The notes under the pieces: generated by a model | Told to the model about the DNA's origin: nothing | Database searches by the model: none | The model's input: the letters and a program-made list of their open reading frames with translations, nothing else | Assembly: GCA_030527645.1 (NCBI GenBank) | Contig: JAUNAJ010000015.1 | Location: forward strand, 1 to 64,000 | Origin: Lachnospiraceae bacterium | GTDB lineage: Bacteria; Bacillota; Clostridia; Lachnospirales; Lachnospiraceae | Direction of reading: 5' to 3' | DNA: 64,000 bases | Shown here: positions 16,405 through 25,222 of the stretch, in pieces | Layout: each line of letters starts with the position of its first letter | Position numbering within the stretch: position 1 is the first letter of the stretch | Program-made: the position numbers and the translations under genes

Positions 16405-18795
16405 ATGACAGATTGTGTTGAAAAAAGGAGAGTACGGATTTCGGTCCGTACTCTCGTAGAATTTATGGGAAGAAGCGGCGATCTCCAGGGTGGATCCGGC
16501 GGCTGGCGGGACAAGGAAGCCATGCAGAAGGGCAGCAGGATCCACAGGAAGATCCAGAAAAGAATGGGTCCCGGTTATCAGGCGGAGGTTCCGCTGAAAT
16601 ATGAGGCAGAGCGAGAGCATTGCATGCTGGTTCTGGAGGGCCGTGCGGACGGAATTCTGGAGGATGCGGACGGAGTCCTGATCGATGAGATCAAGGGAGT
16701 CTATCTGGATGTTTCGGAGCTGGAGGAGCCGGTACAGGTGCATCTGTCCCAGGCGAAATGCTACGCAGCCATTTACTGCAGGCAGCATTCACTGGAGAAC
16801 ATCCGTGTGCAGCTGACCTACTGCCAGATGGAAACAGAGGAGATCCGGCGGTTTGTGAAAAACTTTACCGCAGAAGAGCTGGAACTCTGGTTTTCGGATC
16901 TTCTGGACGGGTACGGAGTCTGGGCGGATCTGCAGGTGCTGTCCCGGCAGGAACGGAATGCTTCCATGCAGGAGCTGGCGTTCCCCTTTGAGTATCGGGA
17001 GGGGCAGAAGCAGCTGGTGGCTGATATCTATCGGACCGTACTCCGGAAAAAGCAGCTGTTTGTGCAGGCTCCCACCGGTGTGGGAAAGACTATGTCTGCC
17101 GTGTATCCTGCTGTTCGGGCTTTGGGTGAGGAACTGGCAGAGAGGATCTTCTATCTGACAGCAAAAACAATTACCAGAACCGTGGCGGAGGAGGCATTTT
17201 CCATTCTGAAGTCCCACGGTCTGAAATGCAGAAATATCACGATTACTGCAAAGGAGAAGCTCTGCGTCTGTGAGGAGCCGGACTGCGATCCGGAGCTGTG
17301 TCCCCGGGCAAAGGGGCATTATGACAGGGTTAATGCTGCTTTGTATAATATGCTGACGGAGCAGGTGCAGTACGATCGGGAAAGTATTCTGCTGCAGAGT
17401 GAGGCTTTCACGGTCTGTCCCTATGAGCTGCAGCTGGATCTTGCCATGTTTGCGGATGCCATCATATGTGACTACAACTATGCCTTTGATCCCACTGTGC
17501 GGCTGAAACGCTTTTTTGGTGAAGGAGCCGCTCAGGGGGAAGGGCTGTTTCTGATCGATGAGGCGCACAATCTTGTGGAGCGGGGCAGGGAGATGTACAG
17601 TGCTTCCATTGTGAAGGAGGAAGTGCTTGACGTGAAGCGAAAGATCAAGGGACAGTTTCCGAAGGTGGAAAAGGCTCTGGAGCGGGTGAACAGAGTTCTC
17701 CTGGAACTGAAGAGGCAATGCGACGGAACCACCGAGCTGGAACAGGCGGGCGGCCTGATCCTCGCATTGATGAACCTGGCAGGACAGATGGATGAGATGC
17801 TGGGAGAACTGAAGGGTGGCGGGCTGAGAAACGAATTGCTGGAGTTTTATTTCCGGGTGTATGAGTTCCTTGGAATCGCAGACCTGCTGGATGAGAATTA
17901 TATGATCTACGGCGGATATCTTTCTGATGGAAGCTTTATGGTTCGTCTGTTCTGTGTAAATCCGGCTGTCAATCTCCAGAAATGTCTGGACAGAGGACGC
18001 AGCACCGTATTCTTCTCGGCTACCATGCTTCCTGTGCGATACTATCAGAAGATGCTCAGTGCCCGGGAAGATGATTACGCAGTATACATTCCGTCTCCTT
18101 TTCCTGCAGAGAACAGAATGATCGCCATCGGTGCGGATGTCAGCAGCCGCTATACCAGAAGGACACCGGAGGAATTTCGGAGAGTAGCTTCGTATATCGA
18201 AAAAATGGTTCGGGCAAGAGAGGGAAATTATCTGGTGTTTTTTCCGTCCTATTCCATGCTGGAATCGGTAGCAGAATACATAGAGGATCTGCTTTTGAAT
18301 CAGGAACAGCCCTGGGAGGGAGAGCTGTTCAGGCAGCAGCCGGGGTTGAATGAAGCAGAAAGGGAGGCATTTCTGCAGGCATTTTCTGCAGATCGGGAAC
18401 GTCCCTGTCTGGGTCTGTGTGTGATGGGCGGTATTTTCGGAGAAGGGATCGATCTGACAGGAGAAGCTCTGATCGGCGCAGCAGTAGTAGGTCCCGGCAT
18501 TCCTCAGGTAGGGGAAGAACGGGAATTGCTGAAGCGGTATTATGACCGGAAGGGAGAAAACGGCTTTGATATTGCCTACCGTTTTCCGGGCATGAACAAG
18601 GTTCTGCAGGCTGCAGGCCGGGTGATCCGGACATCTGAGGATCGAGGGGTGATCCTGCTGCTGGATGACCGGTTTCGAAATTCAGAGACAAGAGCGCTGT
18701 TTCCGGCAGAATGGAGGGATTGTCAGGTGACAGCTCTGCCGCACATCGATGCAGGTCTCCGGGAATTCTGGGAGAATCAGAAAGATCCGGAGTAA
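16405..18795 (+). CDS. DinG/XPD-like Fe-S DNA helicase with N-terminal nuclease-like domain
   Basis: Superfamily 2 helicase of 796 residues. Residues 1-150 resemble a PD-(D/E)xK nuclease domain, with GRADGILEDADGVLIDEIK as the likely D...ExK core and SQAKCYAAIYC after it. The helicase part has Walker A APTGVGKTMS (about residue 222) and the DEAH box IDEAHNL. Between them lies a Cys cluster CVCEEPDCDPELC typical of the XPD/DinG Fe-S domain. The C-terminal motifs include FFSATML and AAGRVIRT. Likely role: DNA repair or R-loop/D-loop unwinding. The first codons contain an 11-bp perfect hairpin (16428-16455). It follows a 237-bp gap without genes and ends at a REP-like hairpin. Confidence 0.9.
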   Translation: MTDCVEKRRVRISVRTLVEFMGRSGDLQGGSGGWRDKEAMQKGSRIHRKIQKRMGPGYQAEVPLKYEAEREHCMLVLEGRADGILEDADGVLIDEIKGVYLDVSELEEPVQVHLSQAKCYAAIYCRQHSLENIRVQLTYCQMETEEIRRFVKNFTAEELELWFSDLLDGYGVWADLQVLSRQERNASMQELAFPFEYREGQKQLVADIYRTVLRKKQLFVQAPTGVGKTMSAVYPAVRALGEELAERIFYLTAKTITRTVAEEAFSILKSHGLKCRNITITAKEKLCVCEEPDCDPELCPRAKGHYDRVNAALYNMLTEQVQYDRESILLQSEAFTVCPYELQLDLAMFADAIICDYNYAFDPTVRLKRFFGEGAAQGEGLFLIDEAHNLVERGREMYSASIVKEEVLDVKRKIKGQFPKVEKALERVNRVLLELKRQCDGTTELEQAGGLILALMNLAGQMDEMLGELKGGGLRNELLEFYFRVYEFLGIADLLDENYMIYGGYLSDGSFMVRLFCVNPAVNLQKCLDRGRSTVFFSATMLPVRYYQKMLSAREDDYAVYIPSPFPAENRMIAIGADVSSRYTRRTPEEFRRVASYIEKMVRAREGNYLVFFPSYSMLESVAEYIEDLLLNQEQPWEGELFRQQPGLNEAEREAFLQAFSADRERPCLGLCVMGGIFGEGIDLTGEALIGAAVVGPGIPQVGEERELLKRYYDRKGENGFDIAYRFPGMNKVLQAAGRVIRTSEDRGVILLLDDRFRNSETRALFPAEWRDCQVTALPHIDAGLREFWENQKDPE

Positions 18796-18812
18796 CGAAA
18801 CCGGAACGGTAC

Positions 18813-18876
18813 TGGAACAGGGGGACGGTGCTGTCGTTCCATTCTTTTGGCACGACAGCACCGTCCCCCTGTTCCA
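18813..18876. repeat. REP-like long hairpin H1
   Basis: A 25-bp perfect inverted repeat (18813-18837 with 18852-18876) with a 14-nt loop, between convergent genes. The arm begins TGGAACAGGGGGACGGTGC. No T-tract follows on either strand. It shares its arm type with 40952-41012 and 44973-45019, and more loosely with 21437-21495. Confidence 0.8.
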
Positions 18877-18881
18877 AAGGA

Positions 18882-19535
18882 TCACAATACAACATTGATC
18901 CGGTAATTTTCATTTTCCTCCTCTGCATTATCCACTACATACAGAGTAAATTCCTTCGTATCCGCAGGTACGGAGAAGGAAACCTCCGCTGTAACGGGAT
19001 CGCCGGTGGAGAGATCGCCGGTCAGCTGATCAGAGACAACATACGCATCACAGGCAGTATCATCATAGAACAGGCGGAAACTCATATCATCCACCAGTGC
19101 TCCTTCTCCGTTCAGAGACTTGTAGCTGTAGGTAATAAGAAGAACCTGCTCTGTTTCATCTCCCGGAATGACAGAACGCCGGTCGGTGAAGCCAATCTGT
19201 TCGATCGTAACAGAATGAGTGTCTGTGCCGTTCGCGGTAAACGTAAGTTCGTCACCAACCTCTGCCGTAAGAAGGGTTCCTTTTGGAAGTTCATCCGGAA
19301 CGGTTCCCTCCGCATCACCAGTATCAGCAGTTTCCGTCGGCTCCTCATAATAATTTGAGGAGGTGGTGATATTTTCATTTACAGATTCCGGATAAACGGA
19401 AGAACTGCTGCTGACAGTGTAAGGCTGTTCACCGGAGGAAGAAACAACTGCTTCTTCACCCTTTCCGCAGCCAGTCAGAAGCAGAACAGAACATCCAAGA
19501 AGAAGTAAAGATTTTTTATTCCACGTATTTTTCAT
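18882..19535 (-). CDS. Lipoprotein with C-terminal beta-sandwich-like domain
   Basis: Predicted surface lipoprotein of 217 residues with a signal peptide (KKSLLLLGCSVLLL) ending in the lipobox LTGC. A Ser/Thr/Glu-rich low-complexity linker covers about 25-85. The C-terminal 120 residues are beta-rich, with GDELTFTANGTDTHSVTIEQIGF and VTAEVSFSVPADTKEFTLYV. This resembles DUF4352-type immunoglobulin-like lipoprotein domains, but that match is by impression. ATG at 19535 is chosen over an in-frame TTG two codons earlier. It is divergent from the HAD phosphatase and convergent with the helicase. Confidence 0.8.
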   Translation of the reverse strand: MKNTWNKKSLLLLGCSVLLLTGCGKGEEAVVSSSGEQPYTVSSSSSVYPESVNENITTSSNYYEEPTETADTGDAEGTVPDELPKGTLLTAEVGDELTFTANGTDTHSVTIEQIGFTDRRSVIPGDETEQVLLITYSYKSLNGEGALVDDMSFRLFYDDTACDAYVVSDQLTGDLSTGDPVTAEVSFSVPADTKEFTLYVVDNAEEENENYRINVVL

Positions 19536-19574
19536 TGGCAATACCTTGCTTTCTATTAAAATTCACGGTATATT

Positions 19575-19591
19575 TTAACATTAGTTGTTAA
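19575..19591. promoter_or_regulatory. Inverted repeat between divergent genes
   Basis: TTAACA and TGTTAA separated by 5 bp, in the AT-rich divergent promoter region between the lipoprotein and HAD genes. Possible operator; no cognate regulator is adjacent. Confidence 0.35.
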
Positions 19592-19620
19592 TGAAAACAA
19601 GTGAATGCAGGAGGGGCTAT

Positions 19621-20463
19621 ATGGAGAGAATCAGACTGGTCGCACTGGACCTGGACGGAACCTTATTGAATTCTGATAAACAGGTAACCGATGAAAGCAG
19701 AAAGGTATTGTACAAAGCGGCAGAACAGGGGATTGAGATCGTGCCCTGCACCGGACGCTTTTTTGGAGGAATGCCGGAGAATGTCCGGAAATTTCCGTTC
19801 CTTCATTATGCCATCACTGTCAACGGAGCCTCCGTGTACGATGTGCGGGAGCAGAAGGAGCTGTACTCCTCCTGTATTCCCTGGGAAAAAGCAATTGAGG
19901 TACTGGAGTTTATTGAAACTCTGCCTCGTCCGCTGGTCTATGATGCCTACATTGAGAACTGGGGATGGATGCCCCGGGTCATGCAGGAGAATGTGGAGCC
20001 CTTCGGCCCCGATGCCCATTATCTGAAGATGCTGAAAACCTTCCGCACACCGGTGGAGGATCTGAAGGCCTATATCCGGGAAAATCAGAAGGATGCACAG
20101 AAGCTGCAGATCTATATGCTGCCCGGCGAGGTAGAGGAATATAAGGCAGGTATGATGCAGGCCATCCGTGAGCAGTTCCCCTGGCTGGCGGTAACCTCAT
20201 CAGTTGTAAATAACATTGAAATGAACTTCAAGGATGCCAATAAGGGAGACGCTCTGATGGCACTGGCAGGCTATCTGAACATTCCCAGAGAGCAGGTGGC
20301 TGCCTTCGGTGACGGCTCCAACGATCTGACTATGATCAAGGCAGCAGGCTTCGGTGTATCCATGGAAAACGGCGTTCCGGAACTGCGTGAGATGGCAGAG
20401 TATGTAACAAGAAACAATGATCACGAAGGAATTGCCTTCGGATTCAGAAAGTTTCTGAAATAG
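19621..20463 (+). CDS. Cof-type HAD-IIB family phosphatase
   Basis: Haloacid dehalogenase superfamily hydrolase of 280 residues, probably acting on sugar phosphates or similar metabolites. Motif I is LDLDGTLLNSDK, motif II is VPCTGR, the motif III lysine is in NKGDAL, and motif IV is AFGDGSNDLTMIK. The HAD-IIB cap lies between motifs II and III. The ATG at 19621 follows CAGGAGGGG. A second HAD-IIB domain with the same layout is fused to TadA at 56905. Confidence 0.92.
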   Translation: MERIRLVALDLDGTLLNSDKQVTDESRKVLYKAAEQGIEIVPCTGRFFGGMPENVRKFPFLHYAITVNGASVYDVREQKELYSSCIPWEKAIEVLEFIETLPRPLVYDAYIENWGWMPRVMQENVEPFGPDAHYLKMLKTFRTPVEDLKAYIRENQKDAQKLQIYMLPGEVEEYKAGMMQAIREQFPWLAVTSSVVNNIEMNFKDANKGDALMALAGYLNIPREQVAAFGDGSNDLTMIKAAGFGVSMENGVPELREMAEYVTRNNDHEGIAFGFRKFLK

Positions 20464-20544
20464 TATTTCCGGATTACATAAATGGTACCGTTACTGTACG
20501 GTAACATGGCACTTGTACAGCTTGCAAAAACATTCGTATTCCCA

Positions 20545-20573
20545 TTGCGGACAGATGACCTGCATGTTATAAT
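20545..20573 (+). promoter_or_regulatory. Promoter of thrH
   Basis: TTGCGG, 17-bp spacer, TATAAT. Predicted start near 20580, which leaves a leader of about 190 nt. Confidence 0.7.
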
Positions 20574-20579
20574 AACCTG

Positions 20580-20769
20580 GTGTTATGTCAGACTAGTCTG
20601 GCTCGGGGCATGCGCCGTCTCGGCACTTCTCCTTTTGCATGCCCCGGCACGTTTAATCCGGTGAGATGACTTTCACCTCTGTATCATCAGGTGGGAGTTA
20701 CAAGCGCAGCCGGATAGACGGCATTGCACGCAAGGCCGAACAGAAAATCCACAATGGAGGAAGAAGAAT
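20580..20769 (+). ncRNA. Structured 5' leader of thrH, candidate cis-regulatory RNA
   Basis: Elements seen: a 10-bp stem CGGGGCATGC/GCATGCCCCG (20604-20613, 20637-20646) enclosing GCCG/CGGC, and a stem ATCCGG/CCGGAT (20656-20661, 20710-20715). The strand GCCGTCT (20614-20620) can instead pair with AGACGGC (20716-20722). CACC near 20673 can join either of two small hairpins. Mutually exclusive pairings upstream of an amino-acid gene suggest a switch. It does not resemble the riboswitch classes I can recall. No T-tract terminator is visible, so any control would be translational or by RNA stability. Confidence 0.5.
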
Positions 20770-21375
20770 ATGTATATTACTTGTTTGGATCTGGAAGGTG
20801 TACTGGTGCCGGAAATCTGGATCGCATTTGCTGAGGCAAGCGGCATTCCGGAGCTGAAAAGAACCACCAGAGATGAACCGGATTACGATAAACTGATGAA
20901 CTGGAGACTGGGGATCCTGAAGGAGCATGGTCTTGGACTGAAAGAGATCCAGGCAACCATTGAGAAGATCGATCCTCTTCCGGGTGCGAAGGAGTTTCTG
21001 GATGAGCTTCGCTCTATTACACAGGCAGTGATCATCAGTGACACTTTTTCGGAATTTGCACAGCCGCTCATGAAGAAGCTTGGCTGGCCTACGATCTTCT
21101 GCAACTCTCTGGAGGTGGCTGAGAATGGTGAGATCACCGGCTTTAAGATGCGCTGTGAGAAGTCCAAATACAGTACTGTAAAAGCACTGCAGTCCGTTGG
21201 CTTTGAGACCATCGCCAGCGGTGACAGCTTCAATGATCTGGGGATGATTGAGATCAGCAAGGCAGGATTCCTGTTCCGCAGTACAGAGCAGATCAAAAAG
21301 GATTACCCGCAGTATCCGGCATTTGAGACCTACGAGGAACTGCTGGCAGCCATCAAGGCGGTAATGGCTGAATAA
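20770..21375 (+). CDS. thrH: Phosphoserine phosphatase / homoserine phosphotransferase ThrH
   Basis: HAD-family enzyme known to dephosphorylate phosphoserine and transfer the phosphate to homoserine. The 201-residue protein shows the ThrH form of motif I, CLDLEGVLVPEIW, with Glu in place of the second phosphatase Gly. VIISDTFSEFAQPLMKKLGWPTIFCN (motif II region) and ASGDSFNDLGMI (motif IV) follow. The ribosome binding site is TGGAGGAAG. It is preceded by a long structured leader and followed by a REP-like hairpin shared with the convergent purC. Confidence 0.93.
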   Translation: MYITCLDLEGVLVPEIWIAFAEASGIPELKRTTRDEPDYDKLMNWRLGILKEHGLGLKEIQATIEKIDPLPGAKEFLDELRSITQAVIISDTFSEFAQPLMKKLGWPTIFCNSLEVAENGEITGFKMRCEKSKYSTVKALQSVGFETIASGDSFNDLGMIEISKAGFLFRSTEQIKKDYPQYPAFETYEELLAAIKAVMAE

Positions 21376-21436
21376 GTGTGAGATGAATGGAACTGATCTT
21401 CCCGCGAAGACAGACTCTGAACAGGTAAGTTCAAAA

Positions 21437-21495
21437 ATAAAGGGAACGGTGCTGCAGTACCACATGTGTGGTGCGGCAGCACCGTTCCCTTATTT
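21437..21495. repeat. REP-like long hairpin H2
   Basis: AGGGAACGGTGCTGC (21441-21455) pairs perfectly with 21476-21490. Outer A/T pairs extend it, and an inner CCACA/TGTGG hairpin occupies the loop. It lies between convergent thrH and purC. Confidence 0.7.
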
Positions 21496-21554
21496 AAACA
21501 GTTATTTTATTCATTAGGTTCGATATGCACGGAGCGTGGATAACTGTCTGCTGC

Positions 21555-22412
21555 TTACAGATCCTTTCCTGTCAGAAGCTTATAAGCCTGCAGATATTTC
21601 TCGATGGTTTTATCCACTACATCCTGGGGAAGCTCCCAGTCGTGCTCATTGGCAGTGAGCCAGTCTCTTGCAAACTGTTTGTCGAAGGACGGCTGTCCGT
21701 GTCCCGGCTCATATCCCTCTGCCGGCCAGAAGCGGGAGCTGTCAGGGGTCAGCATCTCATCACCGATCACCATGTTTCCGTTCTCATCCAGACCAAACTC
21801 AAATTTTGTATCTGCAATGATAATACCCTTGCTCAGTGCATAGTCCGCACATTTTTTGTAAAGAGCAATGGTGTAATCTCTCAGCTTGGCAGCGTACTCC
21901 TCGCCCTTTCCCGGATAGCGTTTTTCCAGATACTCTACACTCTGCTCATAGGAAATGTTTTCGTCATGATCACCGATCTCAGCCTTAGTGGAAGGTGTAT
22001 AGATCGGCTCAGGCAGCTTGTCAGACTCCTGCAGACCCTCCGGAAGAGTGATTCCGCATACAGTGCCGTCCTTTTTGTAGCTTGCCCAGCCGCTTCCGGT
22101 GATGTAGCCGCGGACAATGCACTCAACAGGAAGCATCTCCAGCTTCTTGCACATCATACTGTTTCCGTCAAACTGCGGCTGCTGAAAATACTCCGGCATA
22201 TCCTTTACATCTACAGAAATCATATGGTTGGGAATGATATCCTCTGTCAGGTCGAACCAGAATTTGGACATCTGGGTAAGGACAGTTCCCTTCTTTGTTA
22301 CAGTGTTTTTTAAGATCACATCAAAACAGCTGATTCTGTCGGTTGCAACCATGATCAGGCTGTCATTGTTGTCATAGATCTCACGTACTTTACCTTCTTT
22401 GATCGGTTTCAT
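21555..22412 (-). CDS. purC: Phosphoribosylaminoimidazole-succinocarboxamide synthase
   Basis: SAICAR synthetase: ATP-dependent joining of CAIR and aspartate in purine synthesis. It has 285 residues and starts [16 protein letters not shown]. Family motifs seen are [46 protein letters not shown] and [14 protein letters not shown]. The cat at 22410-22412 gives the ATG, with CGGAGTG upstream. It is a single gene with its own promoter (-10 AACATA complement at 22471-22476, -35 at 22494-22499). The next pathway step uses PurB, which is not in the window. Confidence 0.97.
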   Translation of the reverse strand: MKPIKEGKVREIYDNNDSLIMVATDRISCFDVILKNTVTKKGTVLTQMSKFWFDLTEDIIPNHMISVDVKDMPEYFQQPQFDGNSMMCKKLEMLPVECIVRGYITGSGWASYKKDGTVCGITLPEGLQESDKLPEPIYTPSTKAEIGDHDENISYEQSVEYLEKRYPGKGEEYAAKLRDYTIALYKKCADYALSKGIIIADTKFEFGLDENGNMVIGDEMLTPDSSRFWPAEGYEPGHGQPSFDKQFARDWLTANEHDWELPQDVVDKTIEKYLQAYKLLTGKDL

Positions 22413-22470
22413 AATAACACTCCGTTTCTTTTCTAATTATGCTCAGCAAGCTGAAGTTACATATATTTAT

Positions 22471-22499
22471 AACATATACAGTTTACAGGGAAAATGCAA
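22471..22499 (-). promoter_or_regulatory. Promoter of purC
   Basis: Read on the minus strand: TTGCAT, 17-bp spacer, TATGTT. A small stem CAGC/GCTG lies in the leader. Confidence 0.65.
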
Positions 22500-22522
22500 T
22501 ACATTTCGTATCCTGCGCATGA

Positions 22523-22610
22523 AGTTCACGGGGAAAACCTCCCATCTATGCGCAGTCCCCGCCGTTACACAGCGGGGGCTGCTGCTGACACAGCCTGACT
22601 GAAATGTAAC
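22523..22610 (-). repeat. Interspersed palindromic repeat R1, copy C
   Basis: Same orientation as copy B. It shows GTTCACGGGGAAAACCTCCC, ATGCGCAGTCCCCGCCG, the GGGGGCTGCTGCT segment and CAGCCTGACTG, matching copy A read in reverse. The rest of the 550-bp gap up to iolD holds only promoters and no convincing gene. Confidence 0.75.
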
Positions 22611-22824
22611 GGTATCCTTTAGGGTACTAAGGCACTAATAAGTGCATTCTTGCTCATTTGAAAAACAGAGGATATGATAAAGTTACAGGAAAAGAAACAA
22701 AACAGTCCGAAGGAGGTGACAGGGAAAAACGGTACTGAAAATCAATCTGAAACACGGACAGAATACAGTGTCCGAAGAACGTTAAAAATTTAGTAATCAT
22801 GTGTGCTGAGACGGGAAAATGCCC

Positions 22825-22853
22825 TTGACGCTTGTCTGAAAAACAGGTAATGT
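22825..22853 (+). promoter_or_regulatory. Promoter of iolD
   Basis: TTGACG, 17-bp spacer, TAATGT (with an overlapping TATAGT). A second possible promoter, TTGCTC-17-TATGAT, lies upstream at 22650-22678. Confidence 0.6.
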
Positions 22854-22962
22854 ATAGTTTATACAATGATGTAATTATGCAGGGCATTGCTGTGCCTGCA
22901 GCATGATTCGCAGTGAAATTGTAGCAGTAAGAAAATATAGTTGTAGAAGAGGAGAAAAACTA

Positions 22963-24888
22963 ATGAAGACAACACGTATGACAGTAGCGCAGGCTATCGT
23001 TAAATTCCTCGACAATCAGTATGTTTCCATGGATGGAGAAGAGACAAAGTTTGTTGAAGGCTTCTTTACAATCTTCGGACACGGAATCGCTGTTGGTCTT
23101 GGAGAGGCTCTGGACACCAACCCTGGTTCCCTTCATGTTATGCAGGGACGTAACGAGCAGGGTATGTGCCATGTTGCGACTGCATTTGCAAAACAGAGCA
23201 ATCGTAAAAAAATCATTGCATGCGCTTCCTCTGTAGGACCGGGAGCTGCTAACATGGTTACAGCTTGCGCAACTGCAACAGTTAACAATATTCCGCTGCT
23301 GGTATTCCCGGCAGATACCTTTGCTTCCAGACAGCCTGACCCTGTACTTCAGCAGCTGGAGCAGAGCTCAAGCCTGGCAATCACTACAAACGACGCTTTC
23401 AAGCCGGTTTGCAAATACTGGGATCGTATCTCAAGACCTGAGCTGATCATGACAGCTCTGATCAACGCTATGCGTGTTCTGACTGATCCGGCTGAGACAG
23501 GTGCTGTATGTATCGCACTTCCTCAGGATGTTGAGGGTGAGTCCTTCGATTATCCGGATTACTTCTTCAAGAAACGTGTGCATAAGATCACACGTCCTGT
23601 AGCAGTAGAGGAAGAGGTAGACGAGGTTGTTGAGATCATCGCCAATGCTAAGAAACCTCTCCTGATCGTTGGTGGCGGTGTGAAGTACTCCGGCGCAGGC
23701 GAGACAGTTGAGAAATTCTGCGAAGAGTTCGGAATTCCGTTCGGCGAGTCTCAGGCAGGAAAATCCGGCTGCGTATCCAGCCATCCATATTGCCTCGGCG
23801 GTATCGGTGTAACAGGAACCTATGCTTCCAACCACATCGCTCATGACGCTGATGTTGTAATTGCAGTCGGATCCAGACTTTCTGACTTCACAACATCTTC
23901 CAAGAGACTGTTCAAAGAGGACGTTAAGTTCGTTACAGTTAATAACAACAAATATCACGGATCCAAGATGGACGCAACAAAAGCAATCGGTGATGCAAAG
24001 GTTACTATCGAAGCAATCGCTGCTAAGCTGCGTGCAAAAGGATACAAATCAGGATATACAACAGAGATCACAGAGGCTAAGGCTATCTGGGATAAAGAGA
24101 TGGAGCGCCTGACAGGCATCGTTTACACAGGCGATGACTTCGAGCCGATCATCAAAGCACGTGATCCGAGAACTGTTCCGGAGTTCGTTAAACTGACAGG
24201 TTCTGACCTGACTCAGACAGCTGCAATCGGTGCGGTTCGTCGTGTCATTGACAAGGACGCAAACCTGATCACAGCCGGCGGATCCCTTCCGTCCTGTCTG
24301 CAGAGAATGTGGACCACCGACAAACGCGGCGGCTATCATGCAGAGTATGGATATTCCTGCATGGGCTATGAAGTAGCTGCTACACTTGGTGTTCGTTTTG
24401 CAGATCCTGAGAACGAGGTTTATGCACTGGTTGGTGACTCTTCCTTCCAGATGCTCCACAGTGAGATCATGACCATCCAGCAGGAGAAACAGAAAGTAAA
24501 CATCCTTGTATTCGATAACTGCGGATTCGGCTGCATCAACAACCTGGAGATGAACCATGGTATCGGATCCATCGCTACAGAGTTCCGTTACACAGACGGA
24601 CAGAAACCGACAGGTGATCTGATCCCTGTTGATTATGCTAAGATCGGTGAAGGCTACGGACTGAAAACTTACACATGTAAGACAGTTGCTGAGCTGGAGG
24701 CTGCTCTTGAGGATTCCAAGAAACAGACTGTTGCATGTCTGTTCGATCTGAAGGTTATTCCTAAGACAATGACCGACGGATATGAGTCATGGTGGAACGT
24801 AGGTATCGCTACCACATCCGAGAAAGAGTCTGTACGTAAGGCTTGCGAGGGCGTTATGGAAGGCCGTGCAGAGGCAAGAATCTATTAA
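22963..24888 (+). CDS. iolD: 3D-(3,5/4)-trihydroxycyclohexane-1,2-dione hydrolase
   Basis: Thiamine-diphosphate enzyme that opens the inosose-derived ring in myo-inositol breakdown. The 641-residue protein starts MKTTRMTVAQAIVKFLDNQY. The N-terminal ThDP fold has GHGIAVGLGEAL and QGRNEQGMCHVA, followed by the central nucleotide-like domain LLIVGGGVKYSGAGE. The C-terminal ThDP-binding fold has VGDSSFQML...FDNCGFGCINN. The ATG at 22963 has GAGGAGAAA. No other iol gene is in the window. Codon use favours GTT, GCT and ACA more than its neighbours do, as in highly expressed genes. Confidence 0.93.
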   Translation: MKTTRMTVAQAIVKFLDNQYVSMDGEETKFVEGFFTIFGHGIAVGLGEALDTNPGSLHVMQGRNEQGMCHVATAFAKQSNRKKIIACASSVGPGAANMVTACATATVNNIPLLVFPADTFASRQPDPVLQQLEQSSSLAITTNDAFKPVCKYWDRISRPELIMTALINAMRVLTDPAETGAVCIALPQDVEGESFDYPDYFFKKRVHKITRPVAVEEEVDEVVEIIANAKKPLLIVGGGVKYSGAGETVEKFCEEFGIPFGESQAGKSGCVSSHPYCLGGIGVTGTYASNHIAHDADVVIAVGSRLSDFTTSSKRLFKEDVKFVTVNNNKYHGSKMDATKAIGDAKVTIEAIAAKLRAKGYKSGYTTEITEAKAIWDKEMERLTGIVYTGDDFEPIIKARDPRTVPEFVKLTGSDLTQTAAIGAVRRVIDKDANLITAGGSLPSCLQRMWTTDKRGGYHAEYGYSCMGYEVAATLGVRFADPENEVYALVGDSSFQMLHSEIMTIQQEKQKVNILVFDNCGFGCINNLEMNHGIGSIATEFRYTDGQKPTGDLIPVDYAKIGEGYGLKTYTCKTVAELEAALEDSKKQTVACLFDLKVIPKTMTDGYESWWNVGIATTSEKESVRKACEGVMEGRAEARIY

Positions 24889-24928
24889 TTTCTGCCGGAA
24901 GCGTTATAACTTCATTGAAAATTACTTT

Positions 24929-24961
24929 GAGGCTGCCGCACATAGTGCGGCGGCCTCTTTT
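24929..24961 (+). terminator. Terminator of iolD
   Basis: GAGGC.GCCGCA pairs with TGCGGC.GCCTC and is followed by TTTT. The following 250 bp are strongly AT-rich and contain no gene, only a weak GTGACA-17-TAAACT promoter candidate at 25120-25148. Confidence 0.85.
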
Positions 24962-25222
24962 ATGTGTTTTGAACTGAATTAACTGAAAATATACGGGAAA
25001 TCGCAAAGAAATACAGAATTAATTGCTAGTGAGGAATTATATTCGGATATATGCTGTTAATGATTCGAAAAATAATAAATAAATCTATATTTTCAAATAA
25101 AAAAGAATAAAGAATAATAGTGACAGATAATAAGCCGTATGTTAAACTAAAGATGTAAGAAATGGGGAATGTGTAATATAACTATCAACACTTAAATTTT
25201 TAGTGGGGAGGTGGCATCAGGG

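Noticed and set aside
21525-22313. A long plus-strand frame across purC
   Set aside because: Antisense shadow of the clearly recognisable purC.
22674-22793. A 39-codon frame with an internal AAGGAGGTGA sequence in the gap before iolD
   Set aside because: Its ATG lies inside a likely -10 box (TATGAT), the strong Shine-Dalgarno sequence is inside the frame with no start codon at a useful distance, and the product is low-complexity. Not supported as a gene.
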